Assembly (NCBI GenBank): GCA_038496445.1
Contig: JALMLS010000369.1
Location: 124,001 to 188,000, forward strand
Origin: Trichosphaerium sp. ATCC 40318
Lineage: Eukaryota > Discosea > Flabellinia > Trichosidae
Direction of reading: 5' to 3'
DNA length: 64,000 nucleotides
Every line of letters starts with the position of its first letter. The first letter of the stretch is position 1. The translations under genes and the position numbers were made by a program. Positions 48,389-59,100 of this stretch are shown one piece after another. A model generated the notes under the pieces. The model saw only the letters and a list, made by a program, of their open reading frames with translations. It was not told the origin of the DNA and did no database searches.

Positions 48389-50781
48389 ATGTATGAAGAC
48401 AATATAGCGTTATGGGGAGATATGCCAAAGAAAGACGCTTACGTTAATTATATGCGAACACAAACTGGAAATGTTGATAGCGCGAGGTAACTAATCACGT
48501 GACATATCAAAAAAAATTTTGAGAATTCCACGTGTAACGAAAAGGTTAAAAATTTTTTTAGGTTGCTTTTGGAATTCGGCATGGTTCCTTCTGTGAAAGC
48601 TTCGCAGTCTCCACTGCATGTTGCCATTGCAAAGGAGAGTGTTGACACTGTTGAAGAAATCCTTGAACAAAGTACGTGTTTGCAAAATTCACGTGATTAA
48701 TTGTTATTCGAAGGCACAAGTGTAGTTGTTATAGATCAAGCGGAGGATGATGGTGTAACGCCGTTAATATCAGCTGTTATGGTTGGCAACGTTGAGGTTG
48801 TCAAATTACTGCTTGGAGAGGTTCGTCAAATCCCTTGAGGATACGTTTGTTTTAATTTAACTGTAGGGTTCAGATACAGAAGCAACTGCAAGAAATGGTA
48901 TGAACCCTTTATTAGTTGCAGCGTCTATGAATCATGTTGAAGTTATAGAAGCACTTCTAGGTACTAGCCCACATAACATTATAGTTATTTAATCCAAATG
49001 TAGACTATGGCGCGTATATTGATGCAAGGCATTCATTTGCTGGATCTCACGCTCTTCACTTCGCTGCAGAAATGGATTGTGCTGAAGGTATTAGTAACAT
49101 TAGCTTATATTCAATGTTGTTTCTTACATTTAGCCAGCAATTAAAGTGCTTTGCGAAAGGGGAGCAGACGTTGAAGCTGAGAAAATTCATGGAGGCACAG
49201 CTCTTCATATTGCAGCTGAATCGAATCACCCTAAGGTTGTAAAAGAATTAATCACAACATGTAAGGCGGATACAGAGAAAAAGCTATTGAATGACACAAC
49301 ACGTACGCTCAAACAAGATCTCTACCTCAATCTTACAACAAAAAAGCATTGTATCTTGCAGCTTCAAAAGGAAATGTTGAGGTTGTAAAAATCCTCTTAG
49401 AACATCAAGCTAATACCGACTTTGTCATGCCAGTTGGTACTACTCTTGTAAAACTGAATGGTTTTAATGATATTCGATTCAGGTGTAATGTCACGTGCTG
49501 TTACTGCTCCGAAAGAAAAGGCTAAAAAAAATAGCATGGAAGAGTACTTTGCTTCACTTCATAACCCAGGTTCTAGTCCTTCCAGTAACAGTTTTGAAGC
49601 TGGTAATGGCGCTACTGCACTTCACGCAGCAGTTGAGAATGGTCATATAAAGGTAGTGAAGTTACTGCTTGATCATGGCGCACGGCAGTTACAGTCTATG
49701 GAAGGTACAGCCAATTAAAAATCTATTATTCTGATCTTCTAACATAGGAGCGACTCCACTTCATATCGCTGCACAGTATAATAGGCCAAAAATTGCAAAA
49801 CTGTTGATTAATAGTGGTGCCCAACTAAATGCACAGAGTACTCGAGATGGATCAACTGCGATACATATGGCTATGAGATCAAGCAAGGCACTCGTTGTAT
49901 TTCTTGGTTTTTTCTGATTGTCTTTACTAGAGTGTTTTGAAAGTACTATTAGATTCTGGAGCGGAGGTGTCTGTCCCAACGTTTGAAGGAGTTACAGCGC
50001 TTCACATGGCATTACATAGATCGCAGGATCAATTGGCGATAAAGTTTATTAAAGCTGGGGCAAACTTGAATGCAATGACATTACAAGGATACACTCCCCT
50101 TCATCTTGCTGTTGAAAGATCCGATCCTGGATTGGTTAAAATGATGCTTTCAAAAGGAGCAGACACTGAAAAGGTAAAGAAAAGCTTAGAATAACAAAGC
50201 AAAGAAGTGAAGACTTCGAATTCATCTCTCATAGTATTGTCTACTAACTTTAAGTCAGAAAACAGAGCAAGGCTTAACGCCTTTGATAATGGCAGTACGA
50301 TCTAATAATCCAAAAACTTTGTTAGTATTGCTCAAGCACGGTGCCAACACCGAAACAAAAATTGGTATGAAAGCAACAGCACTTCATCTTGCTGTTCAAA
50401 AGAAATATGAGAGTATTGTAAGATTGCTTGTTAAGTACAATGCAAACATTAATGCGAGATTGACAACTGGCCAAACACCTCTTTTCATTGCTTCAGAAGA
50501 TGGATTAGTTAATGTCGTCAAGTTGCTTTTGAAGAAGGGAGTGCGAGCTATAGATGTAAGAAATTCAGCAGGGCTGACGCCATATATGATGGCAGTAGCA
50601 AACCGTACGCTTAGAGGTGAAATAACACGTGTACACTTACAATATTTCAGGTCATTTTGAAGTTGCTGATCTCTTACTTAAAGCTGGTGCTGATAGAAAT
50701 GCAGTGGATAAAAAGGGACGAAGCATTGAAGAATTAATAATGCGAAAAAACATAGTGAAGCGCAATAGTGTCAAAACCTAA
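48389..50781 (+). CDS. Ankyrin-repeat protein
   Basis: About twelve ankyrin repeats over roughly ten exons. The likely start ATG 48389 gives MYEDNIALWGDMPKKDAYVN. Examples of repeats: PLHVAIAKESVDTVEEILEQ, TPLISAVMVGNVEVVKLLLG, TALHIAAESNHPKVVKELI, LYLAASKGNVEVVKILLEHQ, TALHAAVENGHIKVVKLLLD, TPLHLAVERSDPGLVKMMLS, TALHLAVQKKYESIVRLLVK. A non-repeat insert (EKAKKNSMEEYFASLHNPGS) sits in the middle. It ends RSIEELIMRKNIVKRNSVKT, so no effector domain follows. The frame is intact. A decayed copy of its 3' end lies near 56 kb, showing it was duplicated with the receptors. The 308 bases before it hold a CACGTG near 48170 but no gene. Confidence 0.85.
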
Positions 50782-50825
50782 TAATCTATTTACTGTTCAC
50801 ATTTTTGTGGTTTGTTATCTTTTTT

Positions 50826-53055
50826 CTATCTCCACAATAGTTCTATGGCGAGCACACAAACCAATAAAATAAAATGTACACCTAGAGCTGTTAAATACAT
50901 TACGTTATATACACGTACCAACAGTCGAACAAGAAGACGGTGGACCTTTTGTTGGCGCGGTAGTAGATATCGGCGGTACAGTCATCGGTGACATAGTAGC
51001 AGGTGAAAGCGTTGTTGGAGATACAGTATTTTGAGAACCAGTTGGAGGTATTGTACCTACACATGTGTAAATAAACCATAGGTGTTGAAAGACGTACAAT
51101 TTAAGCTCAATGGGAAGATATCATTTTGTGGAAAGTAACATCCTTCGTCTGGACTTCGACATTCGTTTGCTGTACACGAATTTGTGTCGTCGCATCTAGC
51201 ATTCTGACATGTACATTCTTGATTGCAAGTGCATTCTGCTTTGCATGCTGGGCCACACAAACTTCGTACTTCTGTTCCTGTGTAGTGTTAACCAAACGGT
51301 GAATGGTATTTTTCGTTACCTTGACATAATTCACTTTTAAAGGCCCGTAAAACACTTGATATAATGCTAATACGTGCAATGTTAATGTTGAAAGAAAATG
51401 GTAACACTTTATTAATTCCAATTCCGATTGTCAGTGAGTAAAGTGCAAATCCCTATTTTTTCTCAATAAATAAAATTGTGTTGCTTTGATACCTCAGATT
51501 CGAGAGTGTTTGTGATATTGTCATTTGAATCAAAACCATCACATTTGGAACCACGATATTGATTGACAATCATCACTTTTTTATTTCGTCCATTTCTACC
51601 ATATTTATCGAAATGATCACGTGCAACCGAAAGACCTTGAAATACAAATATTAGATTCAACAACTCCGGTGAAATAACAAATCTACCTGTTGTAACATCA
51701 TCACATCCTCCCAGTAAGTTGATAGTACGAATGTTGTTGAGTTGTTCAAGAAAGTAAGATTTGGAGTGGCTCCCCAAAGGCAATACAACTTGAGCTGTAT
51801 CTCGATACAACGTGATACCAGTACGATATCCATACTCTCCAAGTTTGAGTGGAGTGATCACATCAATCATAAATTGAAAGTACAAGTCCCAGTTTAAGTG
51901 TGTGCAACACTCTTCGAGTGATGATCTATTGAAATAACCATATCCACCGCTAGGCCCTTGACTACACTCGGATGCTAATGTATTTTTGTTAAGTAACAAA
52001 TAAATAAGGCTCTATTTATACCTGCTGTACCACACGTCAAAGTGTGTAAGACATTTTGAGAAGCACCAACAACTACAAAGCGTAAACACACTTGTGGAGA
52101 TGAATAAGTTAAAAGTTGTAAGAACTGACCAAACATCAAATCTGTTGTATCAATGCAAAGGGCATCAGTACAATTATCCATTACTGGAAAGTTGCTGGAT
52201 GTTGGACTCCCAATATCAACAATAACATCATCTGAAAATACAATCCTATTTTCAAAAAATGAGTGACAACGAGACTAACACTTTATAATGCAATACGCTT
52301 CTCCTTACCTGGCTAGTTCCGTTGTTCCTTCAATGTAGTATAACTCTACAACATCTAAAAATGTACCAAATACACTTAGATCCCGTTCTCTTTGGAACCG
52401 AGTCCTTTAATAAGCAACAATTAGCATCACAATAATCCAAAATACCAAACTGTTGTACGTATTTACAACAATGTGAGAAGGTAATGTTGATCGATGCTTG
52501 ATTGTCACGTGGTGCGTTTCTTCTTTGTCAAGCCATGACATGGCATCAAATGGGTTCTCACTCAGACCGATATTGTCTTTCACTCGTCTGAGGCATTGAG
52601 TTTCGCATACTGTGTACTGTACAAGCGACCTCTAAGAACGATTAAAATAGAAGTTGTAATAAATAGTCGACATGCCGAAGAAGATGACCAGTTTTCTCCA
52701 AAGTACTTCTCAGTACTTTCTCTATTGAAGTAGACGTCTGCAGTTTCGATAGTATCATTTTGACTAAACACGTGATACCCAAAAGATCCATATTGTACAG
52801 CCTTGAAAGCACGTGTCAGTTGGTCAACGTTTAATGGATATTTAAAGCGCGCCGTAAAACTGTACGTACAATACTTGTATTTTTTCCATACATAACGGCT
52901 TCTGTGTCAAGATCATAGCTTGATGCGTCTACCATAAACTGTAACAAGACTGACAATATTATTATTTGTAAGGCACCTAATCAGCGGTATGTTATACTCA
53001 ACATGGATACAATCGTGGTTGTTCTACTTATACACAACGTACGTATCGAATACAT
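50826..53055 (-). CDS. Kinase-less receptor paralogue, VWA and Cys-rich (copy 3)
   Basis: Related to the receptor kinases but ends right after a hydrophobic tail. The ATG at 53055 gives MYSIR, spliced to a signal peptide (ALQIIILSVLLQFMVDASS). Then come DTEAVMYGKNTSI, VCETQCLRRVKDNIGLSE, DNCTDALCIDTTDLMFGQ, a VWA-like domain (FVVVGASQNVL ... LKLGEYGYRTGITLYRDTAQ) and a Cys module (CKAECTCNQECTCQNARCDD). The second Cys module and the APFQIPEAPNQ block are absent: the first module splices straight to a Thr/Pro stalk. It ends SSCSTV-ALGVHFILLVCVLA-IELLWR. The tail looks like a GPI-anchor signal or a tail-less membrane span. A DIRS-like element sits 16 bases upstream of the start codon. No frame break was seen. 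Confidence 0.7.
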
Positions 53056-53071
53056 GTGAACAATCTTTTTT

Positions 53072-53182
53072 ATGAATGAAGATGTGGAACATTTCAAGCG
53101 TTTGGTTGGACTGAACAAGACTGTCAATATCGAAGGACACAATAGGCAACAACAACAACAATGGCGAGTAGCAATCAAAACA
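53072..53182 (+). repeat. Split direct repeat A1
   Basis: 111-nt left end of the DIRS-like element, starting ATGAATGAAGATGTGG. Repeated at 54882-54992. It also encodes the first residues of the RNase H frame. Confidence 0.85.
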
Positions 53183-53707
53183 ACAACAGCAATGCAAAAA
53201 GACTTAAAGTGGTGGCATGATATGATGGACCTATGGAATGGTAAGGCAATTTTACTATGTCCATTACCATTATCAAAAGGTTTGTTTCAAACAGACGCTT
53301 CAAACATAGCAGCAGGCGCGTTTTTAAATGGTTCATGGCTTATCCATGTCTTTACAAAAGAAGAAAAAAAATGGCATATCAATGTTAAGGAGATGTATGC
53401 GGTGTGGATGGCAATAAAAGAATGGAAACACTTATTTGCCAATAAACTTATCAACAATTTATTAGTGGATAATACAGGAGTAGTTGCATCAGTCAACAGA
53501 CTGGTAATGCGCAATTCCAGAGCTATGAAGATGATATACGATCTGCATAAATGGTCGGCAGCATTCGGATTCCGGCTTACTGCAACTTGGATTCCCTCAG
53601 AAGAAAATACCCTTGCTGACGCTTTAAGTAGACTGCAAACACAACAATTTTATACCAAAGCAAATCAATTAGGCTTTTTTAATGTAACAGGACGTTTTAT
53701 TAAATAA
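53072..53707 (+). CDS. DIRS-type RNase H protein, RT domain missing
   Basis: 211 codons. The N-terminus is encoded by the A1 repeat (MNEDVEHFKRLVG, then a Gln run). Next is the DIRS connection motif LKWWHDMMDLWNG, followed by an RNase H domain with acidic residues in FQTDASNIAAGAF, INVKEMYAVWMAI, NNLLVDNTGVV and EENTLADALSRL. No reverse-transcriptase palm (YxDD) lies upstream, so this reads as an internal deletion joining A1 to the RNase H region. RNase H degrades the RNA of RNA:DNA hybrids during retrotransposition. Confidence 0.8.
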   Translation: MNEDVEHFKRLVGLNKTVNIEGHNRQQQQQWRVAIKTTTAMQKDLKWWHDMMDLWNGKAILLCPLPLSKGLFQTDASNIAAGAFLNGSWLIHVFTKEEKKWHINVKEMYAVWMAIKEWKHLFANKLINNLLVDNTGVVASVNRLVMRNSRAMKMIYDLHKWSAAFGFRLTATWIPSEENTLADALSRLQTQQFYTKANQLGFFNVTGRFIK

Positions 53708-53794
53708 ATTTATTTAGAATTCTTAACAGAAGTACAAAACAAACGTATTAGAATCCTGCGAGAGGCCTATCCCAGAAGTACAAGCAATAATAGA

Positions 53795-54775
53795 ATGTCA
53801 GCTATAAAAGCAGTAGTTATTGCACTGCTCAAGCTCAATATTCCACAAAGTCAATGGATGCCTTTGAGCTCTCAACACATGCAACTGGTAGTAGCATTGT
53901 GGGCAAAAGAATCAGCAGAGGAAGAGGGGTTAAAGCCTGACACTATCCGCGTATACTTCTCACATTGGGCATGGCTTTCGAAAAGATTAGGTTATGCTGA
54001 CCCAAGAGAAAATTGTGTATTATATCATGATATGTTAAGAGGCCTTAAAAGGAAGGTAGGAGATAGAGTAGACAGAAAACGACCTATGACAGCAGTGATG
54101 TTATTGAACATAAGAAAAAAAGTGGATTTGCGACAAAACAAGGATCTGGTTTATTGGACAGCAGCATTAATGGCATTTTGGGGAATGCTAAGGATAGGTA
54201 ACTTGGTTCCTCGTAAAGTAGCAGAATTTAGTGTCGATAGACACGTATCAAGGTCCAACATAGAGTTTGACGGTGATACTTGGTGGTTTACACTTAGACA
54301 AACAAAAACAATTCGATTCCGTGAGAGAAAACACGTAATACCGTTTCTGGATATGGAAGGTCACCCTTTATGCCCTACAACAGCGATAAACAGACTAATT
54401 AAACAGGTCAAACCCATACAAGGAAAATCCCTGTTTAGACACAAGAACAACGGAAGATGGTCACAAATAACATACTCTAAATTTGTAAAATGGACCAAAC
54501 TAATGGTTTCAAAGATGGTAAATAATACTAAAGAATATGCTGGACACTCATACAGGCGTGGCGGAGCAACACATGCAGCTGCAGCAGGAGTTCCTAATGA
54601 ATGGATAAAATATATTGGCGATTGGAGCTCAGATGCATATCAAATATACATTGTAAAAAACAAAGAAGACAGATTAATAGCACCAAAATTAATGTTTCAA
54701 TGGCTTAAACATGGCCTTGATCATACAGATCGCGCTGGGGAGGATGGTCAACCTCAACCATGGCTAGAGGATTGA
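53795..54775 (+). CDS. DIRS-type tyrosine recombinase
   Basis: 326 codons from ATG to TGA. The N-terminal SAM-like part reads LKPDTIRVYFSHWAWLSKRL. The catalytic part has Arg I in WGMLRIGNL, a Lys strand in LRQTKTIRFRERKHVIP, H-x-x-R in YAGHSYRRGGATHAAAAG, a Trp in YIGDWSSDAY and the nucleophile Tyr in the following AYQIYI. All core residues appear present. It would integrate a circular DNA intermediate without target duplication, as the flanks show. A Crypton is the alternative, but the RNase H frame and split repeats favour a DIRS-like element. Confidence 0.88.
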   Translation: MSAIKAVVIALLKLNIPQSQWMPLSSQHMQLVVALWAKESAEEEGLKPDTIRVYFSHWAWLSKRLGYADPRENCVLYHDMLRGLKRKVGDRVDRKRPMTAVMLLNIRKKVDLRQNKDLVYWTAALMAFWGMLRIGNLVPRKVAEFSVDRHVSRSNIEFDGDTWWFTLRQTKTIRFRERKHVIPFLDMEGHPLCPTTAINRLIKQVKPIQGKSLFRHKNNGRWSQITYSKFVKWTKLMVSKMVNNTKEYAGHSYRRGGATHAAAAGVPNEWIKYIGDWSSDAYQIYIVKNKEDRLIAPKLMFQWLKHGLDHTDRAGEDGQPQPWLED

Positions 54776-54780
54776 CGTGG

Positions 54781-54881
54781 GTAGAATAAATCCGCTCGTG
54801 TGGCTACGCTAGAGCCACCAAAGACTGAGCGTCTTTCCTCCCAAGCGCGTCTCCCTTATATTGACAACGTTGTCCAATCTA
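54781..54881 (+). repeat. Split direct repeat B1
   Basis: 101 nt starting GTAGAATAAATCCGC and ending CCAATCTA; matches 55092-55192. Confidence 0.85.
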
Positions 54882-54992
54882 ATGAATGAAGATGTGGAAC
54901 ATTTCAAGCGTTTGGTTGGACTGAACAAGACTGTCAATATCGAAGGACACAATAGGCAACAACAACAACAATGGCGAGTAGCAATCAAAACA
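54882..54992 (+). repeat. Split direct repeat A2
   Basis: 111 nt, matching A1 at 53072-53182 and directly joined to B1. Confidence 0.85.
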
Positions 54993-55091
54993 TCCCCTCA
55001 CCCTCCCTAAAATCCTTTTCTTTTTCTTGTAAAAATTTTTTCTTTATTTTTCCTTCAAACACATTTGCAATTCACACGAGTGTTCTTAAAT

Positions 55092-55192
55092 GTAGAATAA
55101 ATCCGCTCGTGTGGCTACGCTAGAGCCACCAAAGACTGAGCGTCTTTCCTCCCAAGCGCGTCTCCCTTATATTGACAACGTTGTCCAATCTA
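55092..55192 (+). repeat. Split direct repeat B2 (right end)
   Basis: 101 nt, matching B1. Host sequence resumes with ATTGCAAG at 55193. Confidence 0.85.
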
Positions 55193-55590
55193 ATTGCAAG
55201 TTTTGCAGGGTACACAAAAAATACTGCAAAAAAAATGCAAATCTGAGTAAAAAGATGCTTTCAAACCTTGCTCGCTTTATATATCTATTTAATTATCGAT
55301 TCAAAATAATTTGAATGCGGATTGGTGTGTACTAAAATGTCGAAAAAATGTCAAAGTGATATTGAACTGTTCGCCACAAAGGGAGACAACTGGGTTATGG
55401 CGCTCAGTCGCCGCTAGGCTCTGCCCCCCCCAAACCCCCCCTGAAAGGGGGGCTTTCTAAATAGTTCCTATGGCATAATATAGGATAATTAGTGTGCCGA
55501 ATTTTCGACTTTTTTTTGACAAAGTTCTACATATTTGGGTTTCCCTGCGGATTAAGTCACCAAAACTAGGGGAAAAAACGGTTTGTTCTA
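55193..55590. other. Spacer with C-run/G-run hairpin
   Basis: Non-coding. Near 55424-55453 two C-runs followed by CTGAAAGGGGGGC can fold into a G/C stem (CCCCCC with GGGGGG), striking in this AT-rich window. An open frame over the B2 repeat has no family match. Confidence 0.4.
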
Positions 55591-55923
55591 GTACTGTTAA
55601 CGGTCCGACTCAACTCAACTCGACTTTTTTTGAGAAAACGGTCTGAGTCGACTCAAAAAAAAATCATCTGAAGGTATCTACATCATTTTTTTTCTGGAGT
55701 TTCACTGTCACAAGCATCCATGTGTGGCCACACACCTGATTTGGTGGAATACACCCTTTTAGCCATCAATCAGACACTGTGTGATTGCAACAATACGAGA
55801 AAAAGAACTTAAAACCAGGTTTTTACAATTTAGATGTGTTTTTTTAAGTCGACTCAACTCAGTCCGACTCGACTTTTTGTAAAATCAGTCCGACTCGACT
55901 TAAGACTGAGTCATTAACAGTAC
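55591..55923. mobile_element. Short inverted-repeat element (MITE-like), TA-flanked
   Basis: Ends are GTACTGTTAACGG on the left and, inverted, GTACTGTTAATG on the right, flanked by TA on both sides. The subterminal regions carry repeated CGACTC/GAGTCG blocks in opposite orientation. About 333 nt with no coding frame. TA flanks suggest a Tc1/mariner-type origin; CTAG flanks would be an alternative reading. Confidence 0.6.
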
Positions 55924-55950
55924 TAGATTGTTCGTTCAATCTACTCAAGT

Positions 55951-56070
55951 TGGAAGATGGTTTATTAATACTTTAGGAGAGGAGTGAGAACAATGAATGT
56001 AAAATTGCTAGGCTGACGCCATACCAGTAGCAAATAACATGCACACTAGTTCTTGAAGTTGTTCATCACC
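55951..56070 (+). pseudogene. Decayed 3' end of the ankyrin gene
   Basis: GGCTGACGCCATA followed by CCAGTAGCAAA matches the last large exon of the ankyrin gene (50570-50610). GAAGATGG..TTAATA matches about 50500, and TTGAAGTTG.T matches the final exon, all with deletions. It stands just before the tail of receptor copy 4, the same order as ankyrin gene and copy 3. Confidence 0.6.
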
Positions 56071-56109
56071 ACGATATTTTTTATTTACTGTAAACATTTT
56101 ATTGTTTTC

Positions 56110-59100
56110 TTATCTCCATAATAGTTCTATTGCAAGTGCACTAATCGCTATAATAACATGCATTTCTAAATCTGTTACTAAGGGTGTACTGTTAGAAACA
56201 CGTACCAATAGCTGAACAAGACGATCGTGGACCATTCGTTGGTGCCGTAGTAGGTGTTGGCTGTACAGTGATAGGTGGTATAGTATCTGGAGAAATAGTT
56301 GTAGGGGTTGTAGGTATTGTTGTAGGCGCAAGAGTTGTTGGAGGCATTGTAGTTGGTACTAGAGGCAATATAGGCTCGAAACAACTTGGATCAGGTTCAT
56401 AGATGCATTCTGGATTGTAGAAAGTTTGATTTGGAGCTTCAGGAATTTGAAATGGAGCCAAGTGCCAACTTGTTAGACTTGAATCATATATCATACACGG
56501 AGGTGTCCGTGATGAGCAAATCTAAAAATTCTTAACCTTTTTTTTACAAGAAAATTCACGAATGACGTACATCTGAGAGTTGAACAGATACACAACCAAA
56601 AACAAATTCTTTGCTAGGATCACAATATTGTAAGACAAAGGAGTCTCCTTCTTCACAAATAAATGCAGGTGATCCAGGAACTCTTTTTTCGGTAATACAC
56701 GTGCCAGTTGTAACATCGCAGTAAGATATGTTGCATAAATCAGAAGATACACAATCAGGGGAGCATGGTATTTCGGTATTGGGAATACACTCTTCTCCAT
56801 TCTCATAGAAACATTGCAACGGCGCTAAAATTTTCAGATAGTAGAAAGTAAGTTGAAACATACGGGCTCTACAAAATGTTCTAGCAGAAGCGTTTGTTCT
56901 TTCAGGATTGCAAAAAGAAGGTGAACCGCCTGCGCATGATTGTTAAAAAACCACAGGGTTGCAAAGACGTACAATGTACGCTTATTGGAATAACAATGTT
57001 TGGGAAAATTTCATTTGGTGGGTAATGACATCCTTCGTCTGGACTTCGGCATTTGTTTGCTGTACAAGGGTTTGCATCATCGCATCCGGCATTATAACAT
57101 GTACATTCTTGATTGCACGTGCATTCTGCTTTGCATGATGAGCCACACAAACTTCGTACTTCTAAACAAGGTATTTGCTAAAGGTGAATGATATTCTTTG
57201 TTACCTTGACACAATTCACTTTTAAAGGCCCGCAGAACACTTGATATAGTGCCAATGCCTGCGATTCCGATGTTGAAAGAAATTGGTAACACTTCAGCAG
57301 ATGTTCCGATTGTCAGCGAGTAAAGTGCAAATCCCTATTTTTTCTCAATAAATAATATTGTGTTGGTTTGGATACCTCAGATTCGAGAGTGTTTGTAATA
57401 CTGTTATTAGGATCAAATTCACCACATTTGGGACCACGATATTGATTGACAATCATCACTTTTTTATTTCGTCCATTTCTACCATATGTATTGAAATGAT
57501 CACGAGCAACCGAAAGACCTTGAAATACAAATATTAGATTCAACAACTCCGGTGAAATAACAAATCTACCTGTTGTAACATCATCACATCCTCCCAGTAA
57601 GTTGATAGTACGAATGTTGTTGAGTTGTTCAAGAAAGTAAGATTTGGAGTGGCTCCCCAAAGGCAATACAACTTGAGCTGTATCTCGATACAACGTGATA
57701 CCAGTACGATATCCATACTCTCCAAGTTTGAGTGGAGTGATCACATCAATCATAAATTGAAAGTACAAGTCCCAGTTTAAGTGCGTGCAACACTCTTCGA
57801 ATGATGCTCTGTTGAAAGAACCATATCCACCGCTAGGTCCTTGAAGACACTCACGTGCTATTTTATTTCATTTAAGGGGGCACGCTGAGATGTGCAGAAA
57901 TTGTTCAAATCGGCTCAAATTTTCGTGCCTATATCTTTGACATGAGGGCTTTTGAAAAACCCAACTTTTAGCGTGTGCCTTTTTGTGACGTTTTTTTGTT
58001 GCAAAAGTTTTTTTTTTCAAAAAACGACTGCATTTTTTCAATCTTTCTGTTTAAAAGCACATTTGTTCAAAACTACGTTACCCATAGCATCTACACACGT
58101 AGTACATGCTATGGGTACACTTTCAATAAAAAGTCTCAATTTGAAAGCAAAAAAAATAACGAATTTGCTCTACACCACCTAAAATGCGTCTCCAAGTGGT
58201 GAAATAGCGGACGAATAGCTTTAAAAGTTGTTTCAAATCCGTGTAATTAAGGTCAAAAAGTTGAGAAAAAAAATGACATTTCGGGCTTTGAACTCAAGTA
58301 ATCAATCTACACAGTTCGCTATCCTATTTTTTCAGCGTTTTACGCGATTTTAGATGGGTTTAAAGCCCGAAGATGCCCGTGGGGCTAAGGTCATTTCATT
58401 CTCAGCGTGCCCCTTAAGTAACAAATAAATAAGGCTCTATTTATACCTGCTGTACCACACGTCCAAGTGTGTAAGACATTTTGAGAGGCACCAACAACTA
58501 CAAAGCGTAAACACACTTGTGGAGATGAATAAGTTAAAAGTTGTAAGAACTGACCAAACATCAAATCTGTTGTATCAACGCAAAGGGCATCAGTACAATT
58601 ATCCATTACTGGAAGGTTGCTGGATGTTGGACTCCCAATATCAACAATAACATCATCAGAAAATACAATCCTATTTAAAAAAGTGAATCACGTTACATTT
58701 AGCTTCTCCTTACCTGGCTAGTTCCGTTGTTCCTTCAATGTAGTACAACTCTACAACATCTAAAAATGTACCAAACACACTTAGATCCTGTTTTCTTTGG
58801 AACCGAGTCCTTTAATAAGCAACAATTAGCATCACAATAATCCAAAATACCAAACTGTTGTACGTGTTTAAAAACATGTGAGAAGGTAATGTTGATCGAT
58901 GCTTGATTGTCACGTGGTGCGTTTCTTCTTTGTCAAGCCATGACATGGCATCAAATGGGTTCTCACTCAGACCGATATTGTCTTTCACTCGTCTGAGGCA
59001 TTGAGTTTCGCATACTGTGTACTGTACAAGTGACCTCTACTAACGATTAAAATAGAAGTTGTAACATAAATTAATAGTCAACATGCCGAAGAAGATGACC

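Larger units (their letters stand above)
53072..55192 (+). mobile_element. DIRS/Ngaro-like tyrosine-recombinase retroelement, internally deleted
   Basis: The order is A1 - RNase H frame - recombinase frame - B1 - A2 - spacer - B2. A1/A2 are 111-nt and B1/B2 101-nt direct repeats, the split-direct-repeat layout of PAT/Ngaro-type DIRS elements. There is no target-site duplication. The paralogous locus near 59.48 kb preserves the empty site TTTT-AT-TGCAAG. Both ends and the B1/A2 junction share an AT, consistent with recombinase crossover there. The reverse-transcriptase domain and any gag are missing, so this copy is probably not autonomous. Confidence 0.82.
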
